This document shows, piece by piece, positions 35,262 to 46,100 of a stretch of DNA of 64,000 nt. The DNA is from Bacteroidota bacterium (GTDB taxonomy: Bacteria; Bacteroidota; Bacteroidia; Sphingobacteriales; Sphingobacteriaceae). The DNA lies in assembly GCA_018266915.1 (NCBI GenBank), contig JAFDZM010000045.1, forward strand, positions 207,922-271,921. Direction: 5' to 3'. The position numbers were made by a program, and so were the translations under genes. The notes beneath the pieces are model-generated. The model made no database searches, was not told the DNA's origin, and worked only from the letters and a program-made list of their open reading frames with translations. How positions within the stretch are numbered: position 1 is the first letter of the stretch; every line of letters starts with the position of its first letter.

Positions 35262-35372
35262 GTCATTGGTCACTAGCCATTAGTGAGTGGCTTAAATATA
35301 GGCAATTTGCTAATATTCTTCTAAAAGGTCATAACAACCAATGACAAATGACCAGTGACTAATGACAAATCA
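35262..35372. repeat. Inverted pair of heptamer arrays
   Basis: Left arm GTCATTG, GTCACTA, GCCATTA, GTGAGTG (35262-35289); right arm CCAATGA, CAAATGA, CCAGTGA, CTAATGA, CAAATCA (35338-35372). The right arm ends on the TCA that is the lptB stop on the minus strand. The arms are related as reverse complements. Confidence 0.7.
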
Positions 35373-36107
35373 CACGAAGGTCTTTCTCTTCAGTACGAAG
35401 TTGGCTCCCAGGTAAACCTTTCTTACCATCTCGTTCTCCGCAAGTACTTCAGGTACACCGGATTCGAGTATCTTTCCTTCAAAAAGCAGGTAGGCACGGT
35501 CGGTTATCGAGAGCGTTTCCTGTACGTTGTGGTCGGTAATCAATATGCCGATATTACGGTGTTTCAGTTTGGCTACCATTGCCTGAATTTCTTCTACAGC
35601 GATAGGGTCTACACCCGCAAACGGCTCATCCAACAAGATAAAATTAGGTTCGGCAGCCAACGCCCGGGCAATCTCGGTACGCCTGCGTTCGCCACCCGAA
35701 AGCAAATCACCACGGTTTTTGCGGACCTTGTGTAAGCTAAACTCGTCGATCAATTCTTCCAGTTTATGATGCTGTTCTTCCTTGGTCATTTTGCCCATCT
35801 CCAGCACAGCTTTAATATTATCTTCAACGGAGAGTTTACGAAAAACGGAGGCTTCCTGCGCCAGGTAACCTATCCCCTTTTGTGCACGGCGGTACATTGG
35901 GTCGCCGGTAATATCTTCATCTTCCAGGAATATTCTGCCTTCATTCGGTTTGATCAAACCTACGATCATGTAGAACGATGTGGTCTTGCCGGCACCATTC
36001 GGACCCAATAGCCCAACAATCTCGCCCTGCGAAACATTAAATGAAACGTGATTTACAACCGAACGCTGCTTATATTTTTTTACGAGATCTTCTGCTCTTA
36101 AAATCAT
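35370..36107 (-). CDS. lptB: LPS export ABC transporter ATP-binding protein
   Basis: 245 residues. Walker [13 protein letters not shown] signature [16 protein letters not shown], Walker [15 protein letters not shown]-loop [12 protein letters not shown]. The sequence is of the LptB type, driving LPS extraction from the inner membrane with LptFG. No other lpt gene is here. It lies between recJ and the GH3 gene on the minus strand. Confidence 0.93.
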   Translation of the reverse strand: MILRAEDLVKKYKQRSVVNHVSFNVSQGEIVGLLGPNGAGKTTSFYMIVGLIKPNEGRIFLEDEDITGDPMYRRAQKGIGYLAQEASVFRKLSVEDNIKAVLEMGKMTKEEQHHKLEELIDEFSLHKVRKNRGDLLSGGERRRTEIARALAAEPNFILLDEPFAGVDPIAVEEIQAMVAKLKHRNIGILITDHNVQETLSITDRAYLLFEGKILESGVPEVLAENEMVRKVYLGANFVLKRKTFV

Positions 36108-36120
36108 TTTGTCTGAACCG

Positions 36121-36199
36121 GAATTTACCGAATTTTTGAATTAACCGAATTTCCATCAGGTAGTTAACATAATCAAAAACTACTCACTACTCACTACTC
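36121..36199. repeat. Word arrays between recJ and lptB (17-bp x2, heptamer x3)
   Basis: GAATTTACCGAATTTTT and GAATTAACCGAATTTCC are adjacent 17-bp units (36121-36154). ACTACTC is repeated three times in 7-bp register (36179-36199) across the recJ stop codon (36187-36189). Confidence 0.7.
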
Positions 36200-37893
36200 A
36201 CCCTTATGCCTTTCACATTCAATTGTATCGAGCGCTTGTCGCGCCAAACATTTTCTTCAATATGGTAACAAATATCAAAAGGCCTGCCGTTTTTTATTTG
36301 GTCCAGAAAACTGCCTTGTCCGAATGCTATACAATCAAACGCCGGGGAACCTTCCTGCATTACCGACATTTTCAGGTGATTTTCACCCACCAATCCGGCA
36401 TAGCCGCTAACATACACATTCCTGCTCAAAAATACCGGCGACATGTTCTCCGGACCAAATGGAGCAAACTGATTCAATATCCTGAAAAACTTTGGATCGA
36501 TCTGTTTCAATTCCAGTTCGCCGTCTATTTTTATTTCCTGCACTAGTTGTTCATCCTTAATGGTGGCACAAACCACTTCTTCAAAACGAGCTGCAAAGGC
36601 CTCTACATTTTCCGGATGCAAGGTTAACCCTGCAGCATATTTATGCCCGCCAAATTGTATCAGCAGATCTTTGCATTCGCACAAAGCTTCATAAAGATCA
36701 TACCCAAAAACCGACCTTGCCGACCCGGCCACATGTCCGTTCGACCGAGTTAAAACGATGGTTGGGCGATAATATTTTTCTGTCAACCTAGATGCCACAA
36801 TACCGATCACCCCTTTGTGCCATTTTTCATTAAATACCACTGTCGATTTTCTGCCGATCAACGCTTCATCATTCGCGATCATACTTAACGCCTCATCAGT
36901 AATAGACAGATCGTGTTCCTTACGTTCTGCATTTTTACCGTTGATGAGCATACCCTTTTCCAGCGCAGCATTCTCATCACAGGCGATTAACAACTCAACA
37001 GCATGTTTGGCATCATCAATACGCCCTGCTGCATTAATACGCGGCCCGAGTGCAAACACTACATCAGATATCGCGTAATTACCGGTACGCCCTGCAACCT
37101 GCATCAAAGTTTTTACACCAATGCAAGGAACAGCATTTAATTTTTGCAATCCGAAATAAGCTAGTACCCGGTTCTCTCCGGTAATATGCACAATATCGCA
37201 AGCTATGCTAATAGCTACCAGATCAAGGTAGCGGGTTACTTCTTCAAAATCGATGTTATTTTTTTCGGCGTAAGCCTGTATAAACTTAAAACCTATACCG
37301 CAGCCTGATAACTCTTTATAAGGATAATCGCAATCAGCACGTTTTGGATCGAGTACAGCCACCGCCTCAGGCAATTCTTTCCCCGGCAAGTGGTGGTCGC
37401 AAATGACAAAATCTACACCTTTGGTATTCGCATAGGCAATTTTATCAACCGATTTGATACCGCAATCCAACGCTATGATCAGGCTAAAACCATTGTTCGC
37501 TGCATAATCGATCCCTTGAGTGGATATGCCGTAACCTTCCAGATAGCGGTCGGGAATATAATATTCAATCTTGTCGTATAGCTTTGAGAAGAAACTGTAA
37601 ACCAATGATACTGCTGTAGTACCGTCCACATCGTAATCGCCATAGATCAGTATCTTTTCTCCGTTAGATATGGCCGCTTCAATCCTTTCAATGGCCTTTT
37701 CCATATCAGCCATCAGGAAAGGATCGTGCAAGTGTCTCAGGTCAAGGCGAAAGAAGTAGCGGGCGTCCTCGTAGGTTTTTATACCCCTGTGGATCAGCAA
37801 AGTACTTAAAACGGTATCGATGCCCAGCTTGTTGGCTAAATTTATGACATCTGCATTATCAGGCTTTTCTCTTACCGCCCACCGTTTATCCAT
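36187..37893 (-). CDS. recJ: Single-stranded-DNA-specific exonuclease RecJ
   Basis: 568 residues. DHH phosphoesterase motifs: ILIYGDYDVDGTTA, ALDCGIKSVDKI, DFVICDHHLPG, and DLVAISIACDIVH; then the DHHA1 part with FGGHKYAAGLTL and an OB-fold end. RecJ degrades 5' ends of single strands in recombination and repair. It starts the minus-strand series recJ, lptB, GH3. Confidence 0.95.
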   Translation of the reverse strand: MDKRWAVREKPDNADVINLANKLGIDTVLSTLLIHRGIKTYEDARYFFRLDLRHLHDPFLMADMEKAIERIEAAISNGEKILIYGDYDVDGTTAVSLVYSFFSKLYDKIEYYIPDRYLEGYGISTQGIDYAANNGFSLIIALDCGIKSVDKIAYANTKGVDFVICDHHLPGKELPEAVAVLDPKRADCDYPYKELSGCGIGFKFIQAYAEKNNIDFEEVTRYLDLVAISIACDIVHITGENRVLAYFGLQKLNAVPCIGVKTLMQVAGRTGNYAISDVVFALGPRINAAGRIDDAKHAVELLIACDENAALEKGMLINGKNAERKEHDLSITDEALSMIANDEALIGRKSTVVFNEKWHKGVIGIVASRLTEKYYRPTIVLTRSNGHVAGSARSVFGYDLYEALCECKDLLIQFGGHKYAAGLTLHPENVEAFAARFEEVVCATIKDEQLVQEIKIDGELELKQIDPKFFRILNQFAPFGPENMSPVFLSRNVYVSGYAGLVGENHLKMSVMQEGSPAFDCIAFGQGSFLDQIKNGRPFDICYHIEENVWRDKRSIQLNVKGIRVSSE

Positions 37894-37928
37894 ATCTTTG
37901 CACTTAAAAAAGTAAAGATATGGAAATG

Positions 37929-38029
37929 TGCGGATGATTTGATGTGCAGATGTGCAAATGCGAGGATGTGCAGATTATTTAAGCATCCTAACTTTTTCAT
38001 TTGCACATCTGCATATTTGCACATCAAAC
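37929..38029. repeat. Inverted pair of octamer arrays between recJ and the DinB gene
   Basis: Left arm in 8-bp register: TGCGGATG, ATTTGATG, TGCAGATG, TGCAAATG, CGAGGATG, TGCAGATT (37929-37976). Right arm: CATTTGCA, CATCTGCA, TATTTGCA, CATCAAAC (37998-38029). Fifteen bases (37946-37960) pair perfectly with 37998-38012. It lies in a divergent spacer, where both promoters should be. Confidence 0.8.
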
Positions 38030-38039
38030 AATCCACACC

Positions 38040-38567
38040 ATGCGCATCATTCACAAAGCAAAAAAGGGTGACTATCCGGAATATGCAGAAATATACATGA
38101 AATGGCTGCCGAATGACGGCCTGATACTAAGGCACCTGAAAGATAATTTTGAAGAGAATAAGAAGTTTATCTATTCACTGCCTGAGCATGTTTTGTGTCA
38201 CCGTTATCAGCCTGACAAATGGAGTATCAAAGAGATATTGGTGCATATTGTGGACGATGAACGCATATTTTCCTATCGTGCCTTGCGATTTGCCCGAAAT
38301 GAAAAGAATAACCTGATTGGGTTTGATCAGGATTCATATGCTATTTACTCAGAAGCAGACAGTCGAAGCCTGGATAGTATTTTTGAGGAATACGAGGCAG
38401 TAAGAAACTCGACCATTACGCTTTTCAATAATCTGCCTGAGTCATCGCTTGATAGGATGGGTCACGGTACAGGCACTTTCAATGATGCTACCGTTCGTGC
38501 ATTGGTCTATCACATCGCCGGACATGAGCAGCATCACATTAATTTTATAAAACAGTATTACTTATAA
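38040..38567 (+). CDS. DinB-family protein
   Basis: 175 residues from the ATG at 38040; the upstream frame reads through the octamer array. A DinB-type four-helix bundle with the metal-ligand histidines: ILVHIVDDERI in the second helix and HIAGHEQHH near the C-terminus. Family members include thiol S-transferase-like enzymes; the substrate is unknown. Four bp before the MBL hydrolase gene, so one operon. Confidence 0.85.
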   Translation: MRIIHKAKKGDYPEYAEIYMKWLPNDGLILRHLKDNFEENKKFIYSLPEHVLCHRYQPDKWSIKEILVHIVDDERIFSYRALRFARNEKNNLIGFDQDSYAIYSEADSRSLDSIFEEYEAVRNSTITLFNNLPESSLDRMGHGTGTFNDATVRALVYHIAGHEQHHINFIKQYYL

Positions 38568-38572
38568 TTGCT

Positions 38573-39346
38573 ATGCAGATTTTCCCATTAGGCGAAGGTT
38601 CCTACTCTGTTGATTCAACCAAAAAATTTATACCCTTCGATCCGCAGACCGATAGCACCAAGGATCGTCCCGGTTCTTTGTTTATCCATGTCAATCCGTT
38701 CCTGGTAGAAACTTCTGATGATCTGATCCTGTTCGATGCCGGGCTTGGTTTTAAGGATACCAGGGATGAATTGCTGATTCATCAAAATATCCGCAACAAC
38801 GGTTTCGACCCGGATGATGTGACGCTTGTGTTGATGTCACACCTGCATTATGATCATTCCGGCGGACTTGTGGTTGAGCGCAATGGCAAACTGGAACCGA
38901 GCTTCCCCCATGCCACACACGTTATACAGAAAGGAGAATGGGATTTTGCTTTGACCGGCAAAGGGTCTTCCTACCATAAAGAGATATTTGAAGCACTGAA
39001 AGATTCAGTAAAAATTCAATTCGTGGAAAGCTCAGGAGAACTGAAACAGGGGATACAATATGAACTCTCTGGCGGGCATTGCCCTTTTCACCAGGTGTTC
39101 TGGATAAATGATAGAGGTGAAAAATGTTTTTATGGCGGCGACGAACTACCTGAGCCTGAGCAGCTGATAAGAAAATTTATAGCAAAATATGATTATGACG
39201 GACGCAAAGCAATGCAATTGCGCGAGGAATATGGAAAAAAGGCAGCTGAAGAAAATTACACTTGTTTATTCTACCACGCTAAATCAAACACAGTAGGCAA
39301 AGTAGGTTTTGAAGATGACCATTTTATAGTCACGAAGATGTTGTAA
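38573..39346 (+). CDS. Metallo-beta-lactamase-fold hydrolase
   Basis: 257 residues. The HxHxDH metal site H90-L-H92-Y-D94-H95 (MSHLHYDHSGG), a further histidine in LSGGHCPFHQV, an acidic residue in FYGGDELP and a last histidine in CLFYHAKSNT. Likely a Zn-dependent hydrolase of quorum-quenching or lactonase-like type; substrate unknown. It follows the DinB-like gene by 5 nt. Its TAA stop lies inside the first unit of an octamer array. Confidence 0.85.
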   Translation: MQIFPLGEGSYSVDSTKKFIPFDPQTDSTKDRPGSLFIHVNPFLVETSDDLILFDAGLGFKDTRDELLIHQNIRNNGFDPDDVTLVLMSHLHYDHSGGLVVERNGKLEPSFPHATHVIQKGEWDFALTGKGSSYHKEIFEALKDSVKIQFVESSGELKQGIQYELSGGHCPFHQVFWINDRGEKCFYGGDELPEPEQLIRKFIAKYDYDGRKAMQLREEYGKKAAEENYTCLFYHAKSNTVGKVGFEDDHFIVTKML

Positions 39347-39458
39347 AGTTGGAACGTTGTAAAGTTGAAATGTTTTTTAATAGCTGTTTAAACGGATAGT
39401 TTGTAAAACTAAAAAGAGAACCTTGCAACTTTTAAACTTTACAACCTTTCAACTGCTT
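39340..39458. repeat. Inverted pair of octamer arrays between two convergent genes
   Basis: Left arm: GTTGTAAA, GTTGGAAC, GTTGTAAA, GTTGAAAT (39340-39371), whose first unit contains the stop of the MBL gene. Right arm: AACCTTGC, AACTTTTA, AACTTTAC, AACCTTTC, AACTGCTT (39419-39458), overlapping the stop of the receiver gene. GTTGTAAAGTT pairs exactly with AACTTTACAAC. It could act as a two-way terminator. Confidence 0.75.
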
Positions 39459-39876
39459 AGACGTGGTTAGCCACTTCGAAAAGTTCTTTTATCTTCTCGA
39501 CATTTAATGGTTTCGAGATAAAGTCTTTCACAACCGGGTAAGAGCGTGCTTTATTGATGTCATTGCTGAACACAGACGACGAGATAATATACACTTTGCA
39601 TTTACCTAACGGATCGATATTTAAGCGCGTGTACTCATCCAAAAACTCCCATCCATTCATGATAGGCATATTGATATCCAACAAAATGTAATCTGGTAAT
39701 TTAGAAGGATCGTTTTTCTGGATGTCCAGCAAAAGATCAATAGCATACTTACCATGCAGACAAGCCATAATATCGGTATTCAACAAGGCCTTCTTAATCA
39801 ATTTGATCGAGATGAAATTGTTAATTTCATCATCATCAACCAGCAAAATGCTTACAGAACCGTTAGTATTAATCAT
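39457..39876 (-). CDS. Single-domain response regulator (receiver)
   Basis: 139 residues: a lone REC domain with acidic pocket VDDDE, phosphoacceptor D67 in YILLDINMPIMNGWEFLDE, and K122 in FISKPL. No output domain, so it passes phosphate or binds a partner as CheY-type proteins do. Its closest relative in this window is the receiver at 57950, with the same KLPDxILxDxxMPxxNGWxFLD block. No kinase is adjacent. Confidence 0.9.
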   Translation of the reverse strand: MINTNGSVSILLVDDDEINNFISIKLIKKALLNTDIMACLHGKYAIDLLLDIQKNDPSKLPDYILLDINMPIMNGWEFLDEYTRLNIDPLGKCKVYIISSSVFSNDINKARSYPVVKDFISKPLNVEKIKELFEVANHV

Positions 39877-40073
39877 ATGTAACTTTATACGGGCACAAAA
39901 TCTAAAAGGTTATGTAAGTATTAAATTCCTTCAAAAAAATCCGCACCAATCAATTTATTCTACAAGTTAAGTAAAAATATAACTATCGAGCAAGTATAGA
40001 TTTAAAGTTTTCTACAGTCGTTAATTGAACATTAATAAAATATTAAATACGATTAACGCTGATATTATATAAA

Positions 40074-40107
40074 AAATGTGCAGACAATTAAAATCATCTG
40101 CACATTT
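40074..40107 (-). terminator. Terminator hairpin of gcvP
   Basis: Perfect 11-bp arms AAATGTGCAGA / TCTGCACATTT around a 12-nt loop, followed on the minus strand by TTTTTTATAT, 23 nt after the gcvP stop. The right arm is built from units of the octamer array at 40095-40134. Confidence 0.75.
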
Positions 40108-40134
40108 GCATATCCTCACATCTGCATATTTACT
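40095..40134. repeat. Octamer array at the 3' end of gcvP
   Basis: CATCTGCA, CATTTGCA, TATCCTCA, CATCTGCA, TATTTACT in 8-bp register, the last unit containing the gcvP stop (40130-40132). The same words make up the arrays at 37929-38029, 2 kb away. Confidence 0.75.
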
Positions 40135-43021
40135 CAATCACACTCTCCTCAAACTCATAATCTTCCAGCGGAGGGCATGAGCAGATCAGCGTTCTGTCGC
40201 CATAAGTATCATTAACCCGGCCAACTGATGGCCAGAATTTGTAAGCGGCTACATAAGGCAGCGGGAATGCAGCTTTCTGACGTGTATATGGATGTTCCCA
40301 ATCATTGCCTGTAACTACCGCAGCAGTGTGAGGTGCATTCTTTAATGGGTTGTTCACCTTGTCAGATAAGCCTTTTTCGATATCATCAATTTCATGACGG
40401 ATAGCAATCATCGCATCGCAGAAACGATCCAGTTCATGTTTTGGTTCAGATTCTGTTGGCTCAACCATTACTGTACCTGCGACAGGGAATGAAACAGTTG
40501 GCGCGTGGAAACCATAGTCCATCAAACGTTTTGCAATGTCGATCACTTCGATGCCAGCACCTTTAAATGAACGGCAATCCAGGATCATTTCGTGAGCGCA
40601 ACGGCCATTAGCACCTGTATATAATACAGGATAATGATGTTTTAAGCGGCTCTTGATATAGTTTGCATTTAAGATAGCATAACGGGTAGCATTGGTCAAT
40701 CCGTCAGCGCCCATCATTGCGATATAAGCGTGAGAGATGATCAGGATTGAAGCCGATCCCCACGGAGCAGCTGAAACCGCATGAATAGATTTTCCACGAT
40801 CAATATCAACCACAGCGTGACCAGGCAGATAAGGCACCAGGTGCTTAGCGACACCAATTGGGCCCATACCCGGACCACCGCCACCATGCGGAATACAGAA
40901 GGTTTTGTGCAGGTTCAAGTGACAAACGTCAGCGCCGATGTTAGCAGGACTAGTTAAACCCACCTGTGCATTCATGTTGGCGCCGTCCATATAAACCTGG
41001 CCTCCATTTTGGTGAATGATCTCGCAAACTTCGATAATAGCTTCTTCAAACACACCGTGTGTTGACGGATAAGTTACCATCAGGCAGGAAAGATCATCTT
41101 TATGTTCTTCAGCTTTTTGCCTCAAATCAGCAACATCAATGTTACCGTTCTCGTCACATTTCACCACTACAATCTTCATTCCGGCCATAGCCGCCGAGGC
41201 AGGGTTGGTACCGTGAGCAGAAGACGGGATCAAAGCGATGTTACGGTGGCCTTCACCCCTGTCGTGATGATAAGCACGAATCACCATCAAACCAGCATAT
41301 TCACCTTGCGCGCCGGCATTCGGCTGCAAGCTCATAGCTGCAAATCCGGTTATTTCAGATAACCAATTATTCAGTTCATCAAACAGCTGCATATAACCAC
41401 CAACCTGGTCGGCAGGTGCAAACGGGTGCATCTTGCTGAATTCAGGCCAGGTAACCGGAACCATCTCTGTAGTCGCATTTAGTTTCATGGTACAAGAGCC
41501 CAGCGCGATCATCGAGTGACACAAAGAAAGATCTTTGGTTTCCAATGATTTGATATAGCGCAGCATCTCATGTTCCGAATGATGCGAATTAAAAATGGAG
41601 TGGGTCAGGAAATCCGATTTACGCTGTAAAGCAGCAGGGATAACCGTTTCTATATTAGATTTCAGATCATCAAAACTCACATCACTCAATGTTTTTCCTT
41701 TTACTTTGGCAAAAAAGCGAACCATGGTTTTGATATCTTCCGGCGATGTAGTTTCGTCGATAGAAATAGTTACTACTGAACCTTCATAGTTAAAGTTCAT
41801 CTCGTTGTTCAGCGCCTCAGCATGAAGTGGGCCAACTAATTCGCCCAGATCAAATTTCAGTGTATCGAAATAGGATTCGTTGAGTTGTTTGTAACCTAAC
41901 TGCTCTAATGACTGGGCTAATAATATTGATAAGCCATGGATACGCTCAGCGATCAGTTTAATACCTTGGGGACCATGATATACCGCATAGCATCCAGCCA
42001 TAATAGCCAATAAGGCTTGTGCGGTACAGATATTAGAAGTTGCTTTATCGCGACGGATATGTTGCTCGCGGGTTTGCAATGCCATACGCAAAGCATAGTT
42101 GCCTGCGCTGTCAATGGTCACACCAATGATACGGCCCGGAATTGAGCGTTTGTATTCTTCTTTAGTTGCAAAGAAAGCCGCATGAGGTCCACCAAAGCCC
42201 ATTGGTACACCAAAACGCTGGCTTGAACCAACTACCACGTCGGCACCCCATTCTCCCGGAGGAGTTAATAAGGCCAGGCTCATGATGTCGGCAACAACGG
42301 TTAGCTTGATACCTTTTTCATGTGCTTTTGCAGCAAAGCCGGAGTAATCATACACCGCACCGTGACCGGCAGGATACTGTACAATGGCTCCGAATATATT
42401 TTCGTTCAATTCAACCTCGCGGTGATCCCCGATTTGGATCTGGATACCGTAAGGTTCAGAACGTGTTTTTAAAATATCGATAGTTTGCGGGTACACCTCG
42501 TCAGACACGAAGAAGATTTTGGCCTCCTGGTTTTTGCGCAGACTGTATTGCATAAACATCGCCTCAGCAGCAGCAGTGCCTTCATCCAGTAAAGATGCAT
42601 TGGCAATTTCCATCCCGGTCAGGTCGATCACCATGGTTTGGAAATTCAACAATGCCTGCAAACGGCCCTGGGCAATTTCGGCCTGGTATGGCGTATACTG
42701 GGTATACCATCCCGGGTTCTCCAAAATATTGCGCTGTATCACGCCCGGCACGATCACATCATAGTATCCCTGGCCTATGTACGACTTGAATACTTTGTTT
42801 TTTGATGCGGTTTGGCGCAGGGTGTTCAGGTAATCGAACTCACTTTTTGCCGGTGGCAAATTGAGCTGATTTTTTAGCCTGATGTTGGATGGAATTGTCT
42901 GTGCGATTAATTCATCAAGTGAACCTGCACCAATCGTTTTTAGCATTTGAGCCGTATCAGCGGCGTTCGGAGCAATGTGTCTGTATTGAAACTTCTCCTG
43001 ATAATCTGTGTTCAACCCCAT
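40130..43021 (-). CDS. gcvP: Glycine dehydrogenase (aminomethyl-transferring), P-protein
   Basis: 963 residues from the ATG at 43021; an upstream extension to 43060 is rejected because the -7 box TACCTTTG lies inside it. Single-chain P-protein with both PLP-fold halves; [20 protein letters not shown] carries the PLP-lysine in the second half and [20 protein letters not shown] are typical of the first. It decarboxylates glycine as part of the glycine cleavage system with H-, T- and L-proteins, which are not in the window. Monocistronic, own promoter and terminator. Confidence 0.96.
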   Translation of the reverse strand: MGLNTDYQEKFQYRHIAPNAADTAQMLKTIGAGSLDELIAQTIPSNIRLKNQLNLPPAKSEFDYLNTLRQTASKNKVFKSYIGQGYYDVIVPGVIQRNILENPGWYTQYTPYQAEIAQGRLQALLNFQTMVIDLTGMEIANASLLDEGTAAAEAMFMQYSLRKNQEAKIFFVSDEVYPQTIDILKTRSEPYGIQIQIGDHREVELNENIFGAIVQYPAGHGAVYDYSGFAAKAHEKGIKLTVVADIMSLALLTPPGEWGADVVVGSSQRFGVPMGFGGPHAAFFATKEEYKRSIPGRIIGVTIDSAGNYALRMALQTREQHIRRDKATSNICTAQALLAIMAGCYAVYHGPQGIKLIAERIHGLSILLAQSLEQLGYKQLNESYFDTLKFDLGELVGPLHAEALNNEMNFNYEGSVVTISIDETTSPEDIKTMVRFFAKVKGKTLSDVSFDDLKSNIETVIPAALQRKSDFLTHSIFNSHHSEHEMLRYIKSLETKDLSLCHSMIALGSCTMKLNATTEMVPVTWPEFSKMHPFAPADQVGGYMQLFDELNNWLSEITGFAAMSLQPNAGAQGEYAGLMVIRAYHHDRGEGHRNIALIPSSAHGTNPASAAMAGMKIVVVKCDENGNIDVADLRQKAEEHKDDLSCLMVTYPSTHGVFEEAIIEVCEIIHQNGGQVYMDGANMNAQVGLTSPANIGADVCHLNLHKTFCIPHGGGGPGMGPIGVAKHLVPYLPGHAVVDIDRGKSIHAVSAAPWGSASILIISHAYIAMMGADGLTNATRYAILNANYIKSRLKHHYPVLYTGANGRCAHEMILDCRSFKGAGIEVIDIAKRLMDYGFHAPTVSFPVAGTVMVEPTESEPKHELDRFCDAMIAIRHEIDDIEKGLSDKVNNPLKNAPHTAAVVTGNDWEHPYTRQKAAFPLPYVAAYKFWPSVGRVNDTYGDRTLICSCPPLEDYEFEESVIE

Positions 43022-43049
43022 GAAATTTGATGTCCAGTTAATTTTGCTG

Positions 43050-43057
43050 CAAAGGTA
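43050..43057 (-). promoter_or_regulatory. -7 box TACCTTTG of gcvP
   Basis: Read on the minus strand, 28 nt before the start codon; ATTG 20 nt upstream is a near match to the -33 TTTG. Confidence 0.65.
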
Positions 43058-43149
43058 CAATTTTAGAAATTGAGTAACAATCGGCTAACCTTATAGTGAC
43101 AGTGATTTTACAGATAAAAAACGTAAATTAGCCCTGTGAAGCCTGAACC

Positions 43150-46100
43150 ATGTTTATCAGAAAATTAGTTTTATTTTTTTTATTCTTAACTTTTTGCTTA
43201 AAAGCTTTTCCTGCTGTTTTTACTGTTACCAGCAATACCGATTCGGGGCCGGGAACATTACGCGATGCATTGACGCAGGCAGCTGCGAATGGGAGCGCTG
43301 CCACCGACTATATTTATTTCAATTTACCCGATCAAAGTGTGGCAGGAAGGACGATAACTTTAAACAGCTTATTGCCAGATTTATCACCAAATTTAGTCAT
43401 AGACGGCACTACCCAGCCTGGAGTTCCATTTGGCGTCAGTAACGCAAAAGTTAGGGTATTCAGTAATTTTAAGCCAACTAACCTTCAGGACCCATATGTA
43501 TTCAATGGAGATCAACTGGGAAATCTTACCATCAGCGGCTTGTATTTAGATGCATTGGCATATGATGGACAACCAAATGTATTTGCCATTACAATTAACG
43601 ATTCAAATGTTGTAACCATTAAAGATTGCGTGATGCCCGAAGGAAATCTAACTGTAAGTAACAACAATTCATTTCTCCTTCAGTCCAGCATGATAGGTTG
43701 CCTTCCGGATGGTGTTACCGGCTTTCCAAGTACAGTTACGGTAAATAATACCCTGAACGTTACGATTGGAGGAAATCCATCAGAAGGAAATTTGCTCAGC
43801 GGGGGTCTAAATTTAAACATGTCTGATTATAATGCGAATTGGACCTATCTGATAAGCAACAATAAAATGGGCACAGATTACACAGGCACCTCATCGTCTA
43901 CAAGATTTTATTCCCAGGGGAGAATTGATATTGAATCCGGTCACTATAACCCACCCAGTTCGGGTAGAATGCAGGGCACGATAACAAACAATTTTATTGA
44001 AAATTTCTCCAGTTCAGGTATTGTTGTTTCAGGCTTCGGTAATGTTGCAATAAAGGGCAATTCAATAGGCACCGACCCAACAGGTAAGATCAACTTTTTG
44101 CAATTTGCACCCTCTTGGGTACAAGGCTTGGGTTCTGCGCCTACAGGGATCGTATTACAAGTGGGCATTGACGCAGTTGTTGGTGGAAGTAATCCCGGAG
44201 ATAAAAATACAATTGGATATATCAGTAATGGTATTCTGGAACAACTGGCCGATCAGGTAGTAATATCGCAGAACAGTATGTTTTGCTTTAATAGGCAGTA
44301 TTTTAACGATCACGATTTTGTAACCCAGGCCTATACCAAGCCACTGCCCTTAGTACAAATAAACCAAATCACCAATAATAGCATTTCCGGAACAGCTACG
44401 CCAGGAGCCAGGGTAGAACTATTTTCAAATGCCGAAGGTGAATGTTCCGCATGCGATCCCCGGGACTATTTTACCTATGTGACAGCCGACGCGCAGGGGA
44501 AATGGTCTTATACTGGCACAATACCAGCAAATATAGTGGCGTCCGCTATTTATAATAACCAAACCTCCCTGTTTACAAAAGCCAAAGTGATTATTACCAA
44601 TTTGAAGATTACCCAACCACAGTGTGGCCAAAGCAACGGTTCAATTCAAGGTATAAGCTTTTACGATTCCGGGCAGATACGGTGGGTCGATCAGAACAAT
44701 AATGTCATTTCTAATTCTCTTGATATAAATAACTTGCCTCCGGGTAAATATAAATTCAAGATTGGCACAGATGTTTGCGGTGCAGAATCTGACTGGATAG
44801 AATTAATCGATAACTCTCTTAAACTGGATGCTTCAAAAGTAAAGATCTTAAACCCATCCTGTAACCAAAATGGTTCAATTAGCGATATAGCCATTTCAAC
44901 CTATCACAATGAAAGCTATAATTCAGCATGGATGGATGAGAACTCTAAAGTGATTGGAAATAGTATTGATATTTCCAATCTGAGAGCGGGGAAATACACT
45001 TTGACTGTCACCGGAAATTCAACTGGCTGTTCTCAAACGTATGGTCCAATTACTTTAACCAATGTAGCTGGCCCCAACATCGATCAATCTCATGCAAACA
45101 TCACGTCCACTAACTGCGGAGAATCAACCGGATCAATTACCAATATCCAGGTTACCGGATCAGGTATACTTAAATACTCATGGCTTAACGACCAGCAGCA
45201 ACAGGTTGCCACAACCCTTGATCTAGTAAATCAGCCTGGCGGAACTTACACACTACAAGTGACAGATAACTCTCAATGCGGGCCTGTGTTTAGTACAGCT
45301 ATTCAGATTCCCGAGACAAACGGCATCAGCCTGGATGAATCAAAAGTGCAAACTACGATAGCCGGGTGTGGACTTAATAACGGCACGGTTACAGGGATGC
45401 AGGTAACCGGTACCGCGCAATACAAATGGGCAGATGTGAATAATAACGTAGTAGCTACAACACTCGATCTTAAAAATGCCGCCCCGGGCGATTATACTTT
45501 TACCGCTTATAACAACTCCGGTTGCAGCAAAACCAGTAAAACTTATCACGTCGGGTTGCAGGCTATTACTCAATACCCATCGTATACCGTTAATATCGTC
45601 CCGGCTTGTTCGGGTCAAAACAATGGTTCGATCAGTATATCGACTGATGCGTTGGTTGCAAGTATGAGATGGATAAGCAGCCAGGGGCAAAATATAGGTT
45701 CAACCTCATTGTTGAACAATGTTTCAAAGGGTACCTATCAGCTTTTCCTTACAGACGCGAATGGCTGCGAGACTTTATATAATACCTACACAGTGACTGA
45801 GCTAGCACCATTGTCAGTAACCAGCCAGGGACAAATTACAAGTGACCAATGCGGATTAAAAACCGGCTCAGTGAACGATGTCTCTATTGCCGGCGGGCAA
45901 GCGCCATATACTTATACCTGGACCGATGACAAAGGGAACCAGGTAGGAATCGGAAGCTCCATTGGCAACCTTGCTGCTGGTGATTATCATTTGAATGTAG
46001 CCGACAGCCGGTGCGGAAGCCTGGCCGTTGATTATACTATTACAGCTCAATCGGCATATGTGGCCGCTCCATCCGTTTCCGATGTACAGTTATGCAGCAG

